A stretch of 64,000 nucleotides of DNA from Xylophilus ampelinus (GCF_901875635.1 NZ_CABFMN010000078.1:21716-85715), one strand, 5' to 3'; positions 22,405 through 32,916 are shown, counted from the first letter of the stretch. Program-made: numbers and translations. Notes: a model not told the origin generated them from the sequence alone.

Positions 22405-23816
22405 CGCAGGGGAATTTCGCAAGGACACGGGCACGCATGCTGTTCCTGGCCCTGTGCTGCACGTTGGGCGGCGTGGCGCAGGCGCAGGGCATCCCCGCCG
22501 CAACCGTGAGCACCCTCTCGCGCGGGGTGATGTTCAAGGACGTGCAGATCCACCGTCCGGCGGGCACGATCCAGCAGTTCGTGCTGCTGCTGACCGCGGG
22601 CACACGGCCCTCGCCGCGCGAGCAGGCGATGCTGCAGTCGCTGCTGGGCAGGCAGGCCCTGGTGGCGGTGGTGCCCTATTCGGCGCTGTACGCCCGCATG
22701 GCCGGCGAGAGCCAGCGCGACCAGTGCGTGACCGCGCCCGGCACCGTCGAGGACTTCGCGCGTTACGTGCAGGCCTACGAGAAGCTGCCGTCGTACATCC
22801 AGCCCATCCTGGTGGGCAGCGGCGAGGCAGGCGGCTTCGTCTATGCGACCCTGGCGCAGACGAAGGCCAAAGCCTTCACCGGCGGCCTCTCGCTGGACTT
22901 CTGCCCGCGCACCGCACCCCCGATGCCGATGTGCCCGGTGGGCAGCCTGCGCGCCCAGGCATCGCCGGGCGTGCAGGAGCTGGAAGCCGGCGGCGCGCTC
23001 CCATCGCCGTGGACGGCATTGACCACCGATCCCCGGGCGGCTTGCACGGGCGCAGCGCAGGGCTTCGTGCAGCGCGTGCCCGGCGCGCGCTGGGCATCGC
23101 CCACGCCGGCCGCCGGCGCCGATGCCTTGCCGACCGGTTTCGACGCCGCGGTCGACGCATTGGCGGCGCAGCGGGCGCCGCTGGCGGTGCCGCCGGCCGA
23201 GGTGGCTGGCATCCCGGTCACCGAAGTGCCCGTGGCCCGGGGCGGTGCGCGCTTCGCGGTGCTGGTCTCGGGCGATGGCGGTTGGGCCGACATCGACAAG
23301 AAGATCGCCGCCGCGCTGGCGCGCGACGGCGTGCCGGTGGTGGGCGTCGATTCGCTGCGCTACTTCTGGACTGCGCGCAAGCCCGAAGGCGTGGCCCAGG
23401 ACCTGGACCGCGTCGTGCGCTACTACGCCCATCGCTGGCAGCGCAGCGAGGTGATCCTGATCGGCTATTCGCAGGGCGCCGACGTGCTGCCCTTCGCCAT
23501 CAACCGGCTGCCGGAGCCCACGCGCGACATGGTGCGGCTCACCGTGCTCATCGGGCCGGGCCACAAGGCCTCCTTCGAGTTCCACGTGACCAACTGGATC
23601 GGCAAGAGCGGCGACCAGCCCATCGCCCCCGAGGCGCGCCGGCTCAAGGCCGCCGACACACTGTGCATCTACGGCACGGACGAGAAGTCCGATTCGCTAT
23701 GCCCGGGACTCGCGCCGGCCCATGCGCAGGTGATCGGCATCCAGGGCGGGCACCACCTGGACGGCAACTACGACGGCCTGGCGGCACGCATCCTGGCCGC
23801 GGTGCCCGCGCGCTGA
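22401..23816 (+). CDS. acvB: AcvB/VirJ family periplasmic alpha/beta hydrolase (likely aminoacyl-PG hydrolase)
   Basis: A 471-residue secreted protein. A signal peptide (MLFLALCCTLGGVAQAQ after a basic start) is followed by two hydrolase-like halves. The C-terminal half is the VirJ domain with VLVSGDGGWADIDKKIA and nucleophile motif IGYSQGADVLPF, and a likely histidine in GGHHLDGNYDGL. In Agrobacterium the paired LpiA (MprF-like) and AcvB make and hydrolyse lysyl-phosphatidylglycerol, and the ATGA overlap with mprF here supports the same job. Periplasmic location is predicted. Confidence 0.9.
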   Translation: MTQGNFARTRARMLFLALCCTLGGVAQAQGIPAATVSTLSRGVMFKDVQIHRPAGTIQQFVLLLTAGTRPSPREQAMLQSLLGRQALVAVVPYSALYARMAGESQRDQCVTAPGTVEDFARYVQAYEKLPSYIQPILVGSGEAGGFVYATLAQTKAKAFTGGLSLDFCPRTAPPMPMCPVGSLRAQASPGVQELEAGGALPSPWTALTTDPRAACTGAAQGFVQRVPGARWASPTPAAGADALPTGFDAAVDALAAQRAPLAVPPAEVAGIPVTEVPVARGGARFAVLVSGDGGWADIDKKIAAALARDGVPVVGVDSLRYFWTARKPEGVAQDLDRVVRYYAHRWQRSEVILIGYSQGADVLPFAINRLPEPTRDMVRLTVLIGPGHKASFEFHVTNWIGKSGDQPIAPEARRLKAADTLCIYGTDEKSDSLCPGLAPAHAQVIGIQGGHHLDGNYDGLAARILAAVPAR

Positions 23817-23882
23817 CAGGTCGGCCGGGGCCGATGCGCGGCATACTCGGCGGCCCCGAAGCCCCTTCCGGATCAACGACCC

Positions 23883-24293
23883 ATGGCAGGCCTCCAAGCC
23901 GGCGCACCGACGCCCACCGCACTCACCCTTCACGGCCAGTCGCACGTGCTGGAGATCGCGTTCTCCGACGGCGCGAGCTTCCGCATCCCCTTCGAGCTGC
24001 TGCGCGTGTGCTCGCCTTCGGCCGAGGTGCAGGGCCACGGGCCCGGCCAGGAGACCCTGCAGACCGGCAAGCGCGAGGTCGAGGTGGTCGACCTGCAGCC
24101 GGTGGGCCATTACGCGGTGCAGCCCACCTTCAGCGACGGTCATGCGAGCGGCATCTACTCATGGGCGCTGCTGTACGAGCTGGGCAGCCGGCAGGACGAA
24201 CTCTGGGCCGACTACCTGCGCCGCCTGGCCAAGGCGGGCGTGGACCGCGACGCACCGATGCCGATGCGCAGCGGCCATGGCTGCAGCCACTGA
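23883..24293 (+). CDS. DUF971 (gamma-butyrobetaine hydroxylase-like N-terminal) domain protein
   Basis: A 136-residue soluble protein. The DUF971 domain spans about residues 13-105 (LEIAFSDGASFRIPFELLRV, then VGHYAVQPTFSDGHASGIYS and WALLYELG). The C-terminus ends with SGHGCSH, a possible metal ligand cluster. The gene sits directly upstream of ubiE, an order I associate with betaproteobacteria. Biochemical function is unknown. Confidence 0.88.
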   Translation: MAGLQAGAPTPTALTLHGQSHVLEIAFSDGASFRIPFELLRVCSPSAEVQGHGPGQETLQTGKREVEVVDLQPVGHYAVQPTFSDGHASGIYSWALLYELGSRQDELWADYLRRLAKAGVDRDAPMPMRSGHGCSH

Positions 24294-24318
24294 GCACCGC
24301 GTGGGTGTGGCAGCTGTC

Positions 24319-24382
24319 TGCTATGAAATTCATAGCTGCTCGCGCCCTGCTGGTGGGCGGTGCGGGCCGATTCGGCTCGAAA
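24319..24382 (+). repeat. Comamonadaceae-type intergenic repeat, copy 3 of 7
   Basis: TGCTATGAAATTCATAGCTG leads into CTCGCGCCC, then GTGGGCGGTGCGGGCCGATT and CGGCTCGAAA. This is one of the most complete copies and serves as the reference for the consensus. It lies between the DUF971 gene and ubiE. Confidence 0.88.
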
Positions 24383-24463
24383 CTTTCCTCCATGCAATGA
24401 CCGCCGCATCGGCAAGGTCGTCCACCTTGCACTTCGAACATCCGACCTAACATCCCTATCGTC

Positions 24464-25195
24464 ATGAGCACCACCCACTTCGGCTTCGAATCCGTCGACG
24501 AGAACGACAAAGCCCGCCGCGTGCGCGGCGTGTTCGATTCCGTGGCCTCGCGCTACGACGTGATGAACGACCTCATGTCGATGGGCCTGCACCGCGCGTG
24601 GAAGGCCTACACCGTCATGGTCGCCAACGTGCGCGAGGGCTCCAAGGTACTCGACATCGCCGGCGGCACCGGCGACCTGGCCCTGGCCTTCGCGAAGAGC
24701 GTGGGCGCCAGCGGCGAGGTGGTGCACACCGACATCAACGAGGCCATGCTGCGCACCGGCCGCGACCGGCTGATCGACGCCGGCGTGGTGCTGCCCACGA
24801 TGGTCTGCGACGCCGAGAAGCTGCCCTTTCCCGACAACCACTTCGATGTCGTGACGGTGGCCTTCGGCCTGCGCAACATGACGCACAAGGACGCGGCGAT
24901 CAAGGAAATGAACCGGGTGCTCAAGCCGCGCGGCAAGCTGCTGGTGCTGGAGTTCTCTCAGGTCGCGCAGCCGCTGCGCAAGGCCTACGACTGGTATTCG
25001 TTCAAGGTGCTGCCGCGCCTGGGCAAGATGGTCGCGGGCGATGCCGACAGCTACCGCTACCTGGCCGAATCGATCCGGATGCACCCCGGCCAGGAAGAGC
25101 TCAAGACCCTCATGAAGGAGGGCGGTTTCGGACATGTGGACTATCACAACATGACTGGCGGAGTGGTCGCCCTGCATGTTGGAATCAAGTGCTAG
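24464..25195 (+). CDS. ubiE: bifunctional demethylmenaquinone/2-methoxy-6-polyprenyl-1,4-benzoquinol methyltransferase
   Basis: A 243-residue SAM-dependent C-methyltransferase of ubiquinone synthesis. Motif I is [14 protein letters not shown] (about residue 64), the post-I acidic segment is [11 protein letters not shown], and the UbiE signatures are [19 protein letters not shown] and [15 protein letters not shown]. The length matches the family. It is followed after 26 bases by the Tim44-domain gene and then ubiJ and ubiB, a ubiquinone cluster. Confidence 0.97.
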   Translation: MSTTHFGFESVDENDKARRVRGVFDSVASRYDVMNDLMSMGLHRAWKAYTVMVANVREGSKVLDIAGGTGDLALAFAKSVGASGEVVHTDINEAMLRTGRDRLIDAGVVLPTMVCDAEKLPFPDNHFDVVTVAFGLRNMTHKDAAIKEMNRVLKPRGKLLVLEFSQVAQPLRKAYDWYSFKVLPRLGKMVAGDADSYRYLAESIRMHPGQEELKTLMKEGGFGHVDYHNMTGGVVALHVGIKC

Positions 25196-25221
25196 ACGAC
25201 GACGTTCGAGGAGACGTGACG

Positions 25222-26229
25222 ATGAAAAGAAATCTTTGGGCCGTGTTGCTCGTGTGTGCCTCGGTGGCACTCGTGAGCCTGGATGCCGATGCCAAGCGCA
25301 TGGGCGGTGGCAAGTCCTTCGGACGCCAGTCGAACAACGTGACCCAGCGCGAGGCGACGCCGCCGGCCGCACCCGGCGCACCGACGCAGAACGCGACCAA
25401 CAGCGCTGCCGCGGCCAAGCCCGCAACGGCCGCGCCCGGCGCACAGGCGCCGCGCCGTCCCTGGGCCGGCATCCTCGGCGGCCTGGCGGCCGGCCTCGGC
25501 CTGGCCTGGCTCGCCAACTCGCTGGGCCTGGGCGCAGGCTTCGCCAACATGCTGCTGATCGGCCTGCTGGTGCTGGCGGCCGTCATGGTCTGGCGCATGT
25601 TCAGCAACCGCGGCCGCCAGTCGCAGACCGGCAACCTGGCCTTCCAGGGCGTGGGTGGCGCTGCGGATGCGCGTGCACCGGCGCAGTACAGCCCGAACAA
25701 CGTCGGCAACGACGCGTCGGCCCGTCCTTGGGAACGCAACACCGCGGCCTTCGACGCCAGCGCGCCGGCGGCCACCGGCCACTCGGCACTGGGCGGCACG
25801 GGTGTGTCGATCGGCTCGGCGCTGTCGGGCGCGCAGGGCTGGGGGGTGCCGCAGGGTTTCGACGTGGATGGCTTCCTCACCGCGGCCAAGCGCAATTTCG
25901 TGACGCTGCAGGACGCCTGGGACCGCGCCGACATCGGCACGCTGCGCTCGATGATGACCGACGGCATGGTCGACGAGATCCGCTCGCAGCTCGGCGAGCG
26001 CGAACGGTCCTCGGGCGGGCAGCCCAACAAGACCGAGGTGGTCATGCTCGACGCCAAGCTGCTGGGCATCGAGGAGCTGCCCGACGCCTACCTGGCCAGC
26101 GTGGAGTTCTCCGGCATGATCCGCGAGGATGCCTCGGCCGGCCCGGCACCGTTCCGCGAGGTGTGGAACATGAGCAAGCCGACCTATGGCGGCGGCTGGC
26201 TGGTGGCGGGCGTCCAGGCCCTGCAATAA
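25222..26229 (+). CDS. Tim44-like domain membrane protein
   Basis: A 335-residue protein. A cleavable signal-like N-terminus (MKRNLWAVLLVCASVALVS) is followed by a low-complexity Ala/Pro/Thr/Asn linker, two hydrophobic segments (about residues 80-130, including MLLIGLLVLAAVMVWRMF) and a C-terminal Tim44-like domain (VDGFLTAAKRNFVTLQDAWD, LRSMMTDGMVDEIRSQL). The cluster position between ubiE and ubiJ/ubiB is one I associate with betaproteobacteria. Function is not established; the domain is shared with mitochondrial Tim44 and MRPL45. Confidence 0.9.
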   Translation: MKRNLWAVLLVCASVALVSLDADAKRMGGGKSFGRQSNNVTQREATPPAAPGAPTQNATNSAAAAKPATAAPGAQAPRRPWAGILGGLAAGLGLAWLANSLGLGAGFANMLLIGLLVLAAVMVWRMFSNRGRQSQTGNLAFQGVGGAADARAPAQYSPNNVGNDASARPWERNTAAFDASAPAATGHSALGGTGVSIGSALSGAQGWGVPQGFDVDGFLTAAKRNFVTLQDAWDRADIGTLRSMMTDGMVDEIRSQLGERERSSGGQPNKTEVVMLDAKLLGIEELPDAYLASVEFSGMIREDASAGPAPFREVWNMSKPTYGGGWLVAGVQALQ

Positions 26230-26287
26230 GCCCGGAGCATCGCTTGACGTGCACCGCCACTGCGGTGCCAAGCCGGATAATGGGGAC

Positions 26288-26848
26288 ATGGCCACACCAT
26301 CGTCCCCATTCGCTTTTCTGGAAGAGTTCGCCGCCCGCGTCGGCGAGCGCCTGCAGCCGCCGGCCTGGGCCATCCACGAGGTGCAGCACCGCGCGGTGCT
26401 GTTCATCAACCATGTGCTGCAGCAGGAGCCCGAGGCGCAGGACCGCCTGGCCCGGCAGCAGGGCCGCGTGGTGCTGGTGCAGTGGCGCAAGATCCAGGTG
26501 CGCGTGGTCGCCACCCCGGCCGGGCTGCTCGACCTGGCGCCCGAGACCGCGGTTCCCGACCTCACCCTGACCGTCACCGAAGCCTCGCCGCTGGCCCTTG
26601 CCGGCGCCACGCTGCGCGGCAACAAGCCCGCCGTGCAGATCGAAGGCGACGTGCAGCTCGCGGCCGAGATCAACTGGCTGGTCGACCACGTCCGCTGGGA
26701 CGTCGAGGACGACCTGGCGCGGCTCATCGGCGATGCGCCGGCGCACGCCATCGGCACCGCGGCGCGCCGCGTGAACGGCGCGCTGCGCGAGTTCATCGAC
26801 AAGGCGGCGAAGCCGCGGTCGGACCGCCCGAAGAGCAGCGCCGAATGA
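26288..26848 (+). CDS. ubiJ: ubiquinone biosynthesis accessory factor UbiJ (SCP2 domain)
   Basis: A 186-residue SCP2-fold protein. The hydrophobic-pocket domain spans residues 20-110, then a segment [24 protein letters not shown] resembling UbiJ (visible here as [20 protein letters not shown]) and a helical tail. In Escherichia coli UbiJ binds lipid intermediates of aerobic ubiquinone synthesis in the Ubi complex. The stop overlaps the ubiB start (ATGA), in line with a ubiE-...-ubiJ-ubiB operon. Confidence 0.9.
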   Translation: MATPSSPFAFLEEFAARVGERLQPPAWAIHEVQHRAVLFINHVLQQEPEAQDRLARQQGRVVLVQWRKIQVRVVATPAGLLDLAPETAVPDLTLTVTEASPLALAGATLRGNKPAVQIEGDVQLAAEINWLVDHVRWDVEDDLARLIGDAPAHAIGTAARRVNGALREFIDKAAKPRSDRPKSSAE

Positions 26849-28410
26849 CGCGCTTCACGCGCGGCATCTTCATCGTCTGGGTCGCACTGCGCTACGGCCT
26901 GGACGAGCTCGTCCTCACCAGCTTCCAGAAGCCCTGGCTGCGCGTGCTGGCGAGTGTGGTCTCGGTCGGCCGCAACCTCGACGCGCCGCGCGGTCAGCGG
27001 CTGCGCGAGGCCCTGGAGCGGCTGGGGCCGATCTTCGTCAAGTTCGGCCAGGTGCTCTCCACGCGCCGCGACCTGCTGCCGCCGGACATCGCCGACGAAC
27101 TGGCGTGGCTGCAGGATCGGGTGCCGCCCTTCGATTCCGCGATCGCCATCGCCACCATCGAGCGCGCCTTCAAGCGGCCGGTGGGCGAAATCTTCGAGCA
27201 GTTCGACGCCAAGCCAGTGGCCAGCGCCTCGATCGCGCAGGTGCACTTCGCCACGCTGCGCGACCCGCACGGCGGCATCCGTGAGGTGGCGGTCAAGGTG
27301 CTGCGCCCCGGCATGCGCGGCGTGATCGACAAGGACCTCGCGCTCATGGCGATGATGGCCGGCTGGGTCGAGAAGGCCTCGGCCGATGGCAAGCGCCTGA
27401 AACCCCGCCAGGTGGTGGCCGAGTTCGACAAGTACCTGCACGACGAGCTCGACCTGGTGCGCGAGGCGGCCAACGCCGCCCAGTTGCGCCGCAACATGGC
27501 CTCCCTGGACATGCTGCTGATCCCGGAGATGTTCTGGGATCTCTGCCACGAGGAAGTCATGGTGATGGAGCGCATGCACGGCGTGCCCATTGCCCAGCTG
27601 GACCGCCTGCGCGCGGCGGGCGTCGACATCCCCAAGCTGGCGCGTGATGGCGTCACCATCTTCTTCACCCAGGTGTTCCGTGACGGCTTCTTCCATGCCG
27701 ACATGCACCCCGGGAACATCCAGGTCAGCCTCGCGCCCGAGACCTTCGGGCGTTATATCTCGCTGGACTTCGGCATCGTCGGCACGCTGACCGAGTCCGA
27801 CAAGGAGTACCTGGCGCAGAACTTCGCCGCCTTCTTCCGCCGCGACTACAAGCGCGTGGCCGAGCTGCACCTGGAAAGCGGCTGGGTGCCCGAAGGCACG
27901 CGCGTGGACGAGCTCGAAGGCGCCATCCGCACCGTGTGCGAGCCGTATTTCGACCGGCCGCTCAGGGAGATCTCGCTGGGCATGGTGCTGATGCGCCTGT
28001 TCCAGACCTCGCGCCGCTTCCACGTCGAGATCCAGCCCCAACTGGTGCTGCTGCAGAAGACATTGCTGAACATCGAGGGCCTGGGTCGCCAGCTCGACCC
28101 CGAACTCGACCTGTGGCACACGGCCAAGCCTTTCCTGGAGAAGTGGATGGCCGACCAGATCGGCCCGCGCAAGCTGTGGGAGCAGCTGCGCGCCGAGGCG
28201 CCGCGCTACGCCAAGCTGCTGCCGCAGCTGCCGCGCCTGCTGCACGACTACCTCGAGCACCGGCCCGCCGACCACCGCCGCGAGCTGCTCGAACTGCTGG
28301 CCGCGCAGAAGCGCACCAACCGACTGCTGCAGGGCATCATCTACGCTGGCATAGGTTTTGTATTGGGTTTGATCCTGATCCAGGTGCTGCTGCGCGTGGC
28401 CCTGTTCTGA
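26845..28410 (+). CDS. ubiB: ubiquinone biosynthesis kinase-like protein UbiB
   Basis: A 521-residue ABC1/ADCK atypical kinase-like ATPase. The signature lysine-binding KxGQ segment is [15 protein letters not shown]. The alanine-rich nucleotide loop is [11 protein letters not shown] (about residue 129). The catalytic-loop equivalent [10 protein letters not shown] and metal motif LDFGIVG are also present. Two hydrophobic C-terminal segments ([19 protein letters not shown]) anchor it in the membrane. It overlaps ubiJ by four bases. Confidence 0.97.
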   Translation: MTRFTRGIFIVWVALRYGLDELVLTSFQKPWLRVLASVVSVGRNLDAPRGQRLREALERLGPIFVKFGQVLSTRRDLLPPDIADELAWLQDRVPPFDSAIAIATIERAFKRPVGEIFEQFDAKPVASASIAQVHFATLRDPHGGIREVAVKVLRPGMRGVIDKDLALMAMMAGWVEKASADGKRLKPRQVVAEFDKYLHDELDLVREAANAAQLRRNMASLDMLLIPEMFWDLCHEEVMVMERMHGVPIAQLDRLRAAGVDIPKLARDGVTIFFTQVFRDGFFHADMHPGNIQVSLAPETFGRYISLDFGIVGTLTESDKEYLAQNFAAFFRRDYKRVAELHLESGWVPEGTRVDELEGAIRTVCEPYFDRPLREISLGMVLMRLFQTSRRFHVEIQPQLVLLQKTLLNIEGLGRQLDPELDLWHTAKPFLEKWMADQIGPRKLWEQLRAEAPRYAKLLPQLPRLLHDYLEHRPADHRRELLELLAAQKRTNRLLQGIIYAGIGFVLGLILIQVLLRVALF

Positions 28411-28468
28411 GCCTTCTTTTCCTTCCGCTTTCCGCCCTGTCCCCGCACGCTCCGAGGAGAACACTGCC

Positions 28469-29917
28469 GTGCTGCTGACCCTGGTCATCGCCTACCTGCT
28501 CGTCACGATCGCCATCGGCCTGTGGGCCGCCAAGCGGGTCAAGAACACGACGGATTTCGCGATCGCCGGCCGGCATCTGCCGCTCTACATGATCGTGACT
28601 ACCACCTTCGCGACCTGGTTCGGGTCCGAGACGGTGCTGGGCATCCCGGCCAAGTTCATCGAGGGCGGCCTGAACGGCGTGGTGGAAGACCCCTTCGGCG
28701 CCGGCACCTGCCTGATCCTGGTGGGGCTGTTCTTCGCCGGCAAGCTCTACCGCATGACGCTGCTGACCATCAGCGACTACTACCGCGAGCGCTACGGCCG
28801 GGCGGTGGAAGTCATGTGCTCGCTGATCATCATGCTCAGCTACCTGGGCTGGGTGTCGGCGCAAGTCACGGCGCTGGGGCTGGTGTTCAACCTGCTTTCC
28901 GGTGGCGTGGTGAGCATTCCGGTGGGTATGGTGATCGGCGTGGCCTCGATCCTGGCCTACACCCTCTTCGGTGGCATGTGGTCGGTGGCGGTGACAGACT
29001 TCATCCAGATGATCATCCTGGTGCTGGGCCTGGCCGTGATCGCCATGTTCGCCGGCAACATGGCCGGTGGCGCCGACAAGGTGATCGACCTGGCCATGAG
29101 CCGTGACCTCTTCAAGTTCTGGCCCGAGCCGACCTGGCACGACATCGTCTTCTTCTTCGCCGCCGCGATCACCATGATGCTGGGCTCCATCCCGCAGCAG
29201 GACGTTTTCCAGCGCGTGATGTCGGCCAACAGCGTCAAGGCCGCCACGCGCGGCCCGGTGATCGGCGGCGCCGCCTATATCCTGTTCGCTGCGGTGCCCA
29301 TGTTCCTGGTGGCCAGCGCGCTGATCATCATGCCGGAGCAGACGGCCACCCTGCTCAAGGAAGATCCGCAGAAGGTGCTGCCCACCCTGGTGCTGGAGAA
29401 GATGCCTTTTGTCATGCAGGTGCTGTTCTTCGGTGCGCTGTTGTCGGCCATCAAGTCCACCGCCTCGGCCACGCTGCTGGCACCCAGCGTGACCTTCACC
29501 GAGAACATCTGGCGCCAGTTCCGGCCCGCCGGAAGCGACCGGGAGAACCTGCGCACCATGCGCATCACCGTGCTGCTGTTCAGCGCCGCTGTGCTGGCCT
29601 ACGCCATCCGCATGCAGGGCACCTCGATCTACGAGCTCGTGTCGGGCGCCTACCAGGTGCCGCTGGTCGGTGCCTTCGTCCCGCTGGTCTTCGGCCTGTA
29701 CTGGAACCGCGGCACCACGCAGGGGGCCATCGCGGCCGTTGTCCTGGGCATTGGCGTGTGGCTGCTGGGCCTGGCCATGCCCTGGGGCGCGGTGTTCCCG
29801 GCCCAGCTGGCCGGCGTGCTGGCCTCGATGGCCGGCATGGTGGTGGGTTCGCTGGCGCCGCAGTGGTTGGCCAACGTGCGCACGCCGCACCGGCCGCTGG
29901 CCACCGAGCCCGCCTGA
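28469..29917 (+). CDS. sodium:solute symporter family protein
   Basis: A 482-residue SSS-family transporter with about 13 transmembrane segments (LLTLVIAYLLVTIAIGLWAA first). The SSS features include FAIAGRHLPLYMIVTTTFAT in the first helices, TISDYYRERYGR, and FGALLSAIKSTASATLLAPS near the sodium-binding helix 8. The start is GTG preceded by GAGGAGA. Proline/panthothenate-type members share this layout, but the substrate here cannot be named. It is monocistronic. Confidence 0.92.
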   Translation: MLLTLVIAYLLVTIAIGLWAAKRVKNTTDFAIAGRHLPLYMIVTTTFATWFGSETVLGIPAKFIEGGLNGVVEDPFGAGTCLILVGLFFAGKLYRMTLLTISDYYRERYGRAVEVMCSLIIMLSYLGWVSAQVTALGLVFNLLSGGVVSIPVGMVIGVASILAYTLFGGMWSVAVTDFIQMIILVLGLAVIAMFAGNMAGGADKVIDLAMSRDLFKFWPEPTWHDIVFFFAAAITMMLGSIPQQDVFQRVMSANSVKAATRGPVIGGAAYILFAAVPMFLVASALIIMPEQTATLLKEDPQKVLPTLVLEKMPFVMQVLFFGALLSAIKSTASATLLAPSVTFTENIWRQFRPAGSDRENLRTMRITVLLFSAAVLAYAIRMQGTSIYELVSGAYQVPLVGAFVPLVFGLYWNRGTTQGAIAAVVLGIGVWLLGLAMPWGAVFPAQLAGVLASMAGMVVGSLAPQWLANVRTPHRPLATEPA

Positions 29918-29969
29918 GCGGGCGGGGTGGGGTGGGCACGGCGCCCGGCATCCACAGAGGGGCGCAGCC

Positions 29970-29975
29970 TATAAT
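29970..29975 (+). promoter_or_regulatory. candidate -10 element upstream of the FmdB gene
   Basis: TATAAT, a perfect sigma-70 -10 hexamer, lies 70 bases upstream of the FmdB start in otherwise GC-rich DNA. No strong -35 is visible at the usual distance. Confidence 0.45.
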
Positions 29976-30045
29976 CGAGGGCTTTGCAAGCGGCCGCCGG
30001 CGGCTTGCGCGTTTGCGTTTCCACCCCTCCCAATTTCCGGATCCG

Positions 30046-30369
30046 ATGCCCATCTACGCCTACAAGTGCAGCGCCTGCGGCTTTGCCAAGGACGTGCTGC
30101 AGAAGATCTCCGACACGCCGCTCACGGTTTGCCCCCACTGCGGCGCCGAATCGTTCAGCAAGCAGGTCACCGCCGCCGGCTTCCAGCTCAAGGGGTCGGG
30201 CTGGTATGTGACCGACTTCCGCGACAACGGTGCCAAGAAGGGCGGCGACAGCAAGCCTGCCGACGGTGGCACCAGCGCGCCCGCGGCATCGCCTGCGCCT
30301 GCCGCGTCGCCCGCTCCCGCGGCGCCTGCGCCCGCTCCGGCGGCGTCCCCCGCGGCCAAGAGCGACTGA
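30046..30369 (+). CDS. FmdB family zinc ribbon protein
   Basis: A 107-residue small regulatory-type protein. It starts MPIYAYKCSACGFAKDVLQK and continues VCPHCGAESFSKQVTAAGF, giving two CxxC pairs for one zinc. The C-terminal half is a low-complexity Ala/Pro/Ser tail (repeated APAASPAP units). It is followed after 15 bases by the DUF502 gene and then aspS, an arrangement I associate with Burkholderiales. Confidence 0.92.
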   Translation: MPIYAYKCSACGFAKDVLQKISDTPLTVCPHCGAESFSKQVTAAGFQLKGSGWYVTDFRDNGAKKGGDSKPADGGTSAPAASPAPAASPAPAAPAPAPAASPAAKSD

Positions 30370-30384
30370 TCCGTCCCGCCTCCC

Positions 30385-31023
30385 ATGCTCGCGCTGCGCA
30401 AATGGCTGTTGTCCGGCCTTCTGGTCATCGTGCCCCTGGTGGTCACGCTGGCCGTGCTCAATTGGATCGTGGGCACGCTGGACCAGACGCTTTGGCTGCT
30501 GCCCGAGCAGTGGCAGGTCTGGCTGTCCGACCACAAGATCCGCGGCCTGGGCGTGCTGTTCACGCTGGCCATCCTGCTGGTGGTCGGCGCGGTGGCCAGC
30601 AACTTCGTCGGCAAGCGCCTGCTGAGCTGGGGCGATGCCCTGGTGCGCCGCATTCCCGTGGTGCGCTCCATCTACTCCAGCGTCAAGCAGGTCTCCGACA
30701 CGCTGTTCTCGGAAAGCGGCAACGCCTTCCGCACGGCGGTGCTGATCCAGTGGCCGCATGAGGGCATGTGGACCATCGCCTTCGTCACCGGCGCGCCCGG
30801 CGGCGACGTGGTCAACCACCTGCAGGGCGACTATCTCGGGGTCTACGTGCCGACCACGCCCAACCCGACGGGCGGCTACTTCGTCATGCTCCGGCGCAGC
30901 GACTGCGTCGAGCTGAAGATGAGCGTGGACGAGGCGCTCAAGTACATCGTGTCGATGGGCGTCGTCGTGCCCGGCGGCCCTGGCAGCCTGCCCACGCGGC
31001 CTGCGCCGCTCGCCAACCCCTAA
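30385..31023 (+). CDS. DUF502 family membrane protein
   Basis: A 212-residue protein with two transmembrane segments (residues about 7-28 and 54-75). The DUF502 signature follows (RIPVVRSIYSSVKQVSDTLF, VYVPTTPNPTGGYFVMLRR, VVVPGG). It is part of a probable FmdB-DUF502-aspS transcription unit. Function is unknown; conserved linkage to aspS is the main clue. Confidence 0.93.
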   Translation: MLALRKWLLSGLLVIVPLVVTLAVLNWIVGTLDQTLWLLPEQWQVWLSDHKIRGLGVLFTLAILLVVGAVASNFVGKRLLSWGDALVRRIPVVRSIYSSVKQVSDTLFSESGNAFRTAVLIQWPHEGMWTIAFVTGAPGGDVVNHLQGDYLGVYVPTTPNPTGGYFVMLRRSDCVELKMSVDEALKYIVSMGVVVPGGPGSLPTRPAPLANP

Positions 31024-31065
31024 ATCCCAGCATTGCGCCCCGTGGTGGGCGCCGGAATTCGAATC

Positions 31066-32868
31066 ATGGCCATGCGTTCTCACTACTGCGGTCTCGTGAC
31101 CGAAGCCCTGATGGGCGAAACCGTCACCCTGTGCGGCTGGGTCAACCGCCGCCGCGACCATGGCGGCGTGATCTTCGTCGACCTGCGCGACCGCGAAGGC
31201 TACGTGCAGGTGGTGTGCGACCCCGACCGCGCCACCACCTTCGCCACCGCCGAAGGCCTGCGCAACGAGTTCTGCGTGCAGGTCAAGGGCGTCGTGCGCG
31301 CACGGCCCGAAGGCACCGTCAACGACCAGCTCAAGAGCGGCAAGATCGAGGTGCTGGCGCACGAACTGAAGGTGCTCAACCCGTCGGTCACGCCCCCGTT
31401 CCTGCTCGACGACGACAACCTGAGCGAGACCACGCGCCTCACGCACCGCGTGCTCGACCTGCGCCGTCCCGTCATGCAGAAGAACCTCATGACGCGCTAC
31501 AAGGTGACGATGGAGGTGCGCAAGTTCCTCGACGCCAACGGCTTCGTCGACATCGAGACGCCCATGCTGGGCAAGTCCACGCCCGAAGGCGCACGCGACT
31601 ACCTGGTGCCCAGCCGCGTGCACGACGGCAGCTTCTTCGCGCTGCCGCAGTCGCCGCAGCTGTTCAAGCAGCTGCTGATGGTGTCGGGCTTCGACCGCTA
31701 CTACCAGATCGTCAAATGCTTCCGCGACGAGGACCTGCGCGCCGACCGCCAGCCCGAGTTCACGCAGATCGACATCGAGACCTCCTTCCTGTCGGAAGAT
31801 GAGATCCGCACGATGTTCGAAGGCATGATCCGCAAGGTCTTCCGCGCCGCGGCCGACATCGACCTGGGTGTGTTCCCGGTCATGACCTATGGCGATGCGA
31901 TGTTCAAGTACGGCTCCGACAAGCCCGACCTGCGCGTGAAGCTCGAATTCACCGAGCTGACCGAGCTCATGAAGCGGGTGGAGTTCAAGGTCTTTTCGGG
32001 CGCCGCCAACATGGCCGGCGGCCGCGTCGTGGCGCTTCGCGTGCCGGGCGGCGGCGGCGAGGGTGGCCTGTCGCGCGGCGACATCGACGGCTACACCGAG
32101 TTCGTCAAGATCTACGGCGCCAAGGGCCTGGCCTACATCAAGGTCAACGACTGGTCGCTGGGTCGCGAGGGGCTGCAGAGCCCGATCGTGAAGAACCTCG
32201 ACGACAACGCCCTGGCCGAGATCATCGCGCGCACCGGCGCACGCAACGGCGACATCATCTTCTTCGGTGCCGACAAGGCGAAGGTCGTCAACGACGCCAT
32301 CGGCGCGCTGCGCGTCAAGATCGGCCACAGCGCCTTCGGCAGGAAGAACGGCCTGTTCGAGGACCGCTGGGCGCCGCTGTGGGTCATCGACTTCCCGATG
32401 TTCGAGTTCGACGAGGAGGGCCAGCGCTGGAGCGCCGTGCACCACCCCTTCACGAGCCCGAAGGACGGCCACGAGGACCTCATGGACACGGCGCCGGAGA
32501 AGTGCCTGGCCAAGGCCTACGACATGGTGCTCAACGGCATCGAGATGGGCGGCGGCTCGGTGCGTATCCACCGCGAGGAAGTGCAGAGCAAGGTGTTCCG
32601 CGCCCTCAAGATCAACGCCGAAGACGCGCAGGCCAAGTTCGGCTTCCTGCTCGACGCGCTGCAGTACGGCGCGCCCCCGCATGGCGGCATCGCCATCGGG
32701 CTGGACCGGCTGGTCATGCTCATGACGGGCGCCGAATCCATCCGCGACGTGATCGCCTTCCCCAAGACCCAGCGCGCGCAGGACCTGCTGACGCAGGCCC
32801 CGAGTCCGGTCGACGAGAAGCAGCTGCGCGAACTGCACATCAAGCTGCGCAACGCGCAGACGGCCTGA
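31066..32868 (+). CDS. aspS: aspartate--tRNA ligase
   Basis: A 600-residue class IIb synthetase of the bacterial type. The N-terminal anticodon-binding OB fold contains [20 protein letters not shown]. The catalytic core contains [35 protein letters not shown] and [20 protein letters not shown], an inserted GAD domain (about 290-420), and motif 3 [18 protein letters not shown] at 31066 is used; a second in-frame ATG two codons later is possible. A strong terminator follows. Confidence 0.97.
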   Translation: MAMRSHYCGLVTEALMGETVTLCGWVNRRRDHGGVIFVDLRDREGYVQVVCDPDRATTFATAEGLRNEFCVQVKGVVRARPEGTVNDQLKSGKIEVLAHELKVLNPSVTPPFLLDDDNLSETTRLTHRVLDLRRPVMQKNLMTRYKVTMEVRKFLDANGFVDIETPMLGKSTPEGARDYLVPSRVHDGSFFALPQSPQLFKQLLMVSGFDRYYQIVKCFRDEDLRADRQPEFTQIDIETSFLSEDEIRTMFEGMIRKVFRAAADIDLGVFPVMTYGDAMFKYGSDKPDLRVKLEFTELTELMKRVEFKVFSGAANMAGGRVVALRVPGGGGEGGLSRGDIDGYTEFVKIYGAKGLAYIKVNDWSLGREGLQSPIVKNLDDNALAEIIARTGARNGDIIFFGADKAKVVNDAIGALRVKIGHSAFGRKNGLFEDRWAPLWVIDFPMFEFDEEGQRWSAVHHPFTSPKDGHEDLMDTAPEKCLAKAYDMVLNGIEMGGGSVRIHREEVQSKVFRALKINAEDAQAKFGFLLDALQYGAPPHGGIAIGLDRLVMLMTGAESIRDVIAFPKTQRAQDLLTQAPSPVDEKQLRELHIKLRNAQTA

Positions 32869-32888
32869 GCGGCTGCGCTCGGCATGAG

Positions 32889-32916
32889 AAAGGCGCCTCG
32901 GGCGCCTTTTCTTTTT
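32889..32916 (+). terminator. rho-independent terminator of aspS
   Basis: The stem AAAGGCGCC/GGCGCCTTT with a 3-base TCG loop is followed by TCTTTTT. It lies 20 bases after the aspS stop and separates aspS from the toxin-antitoxin cassette. Confidence 0.9.
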
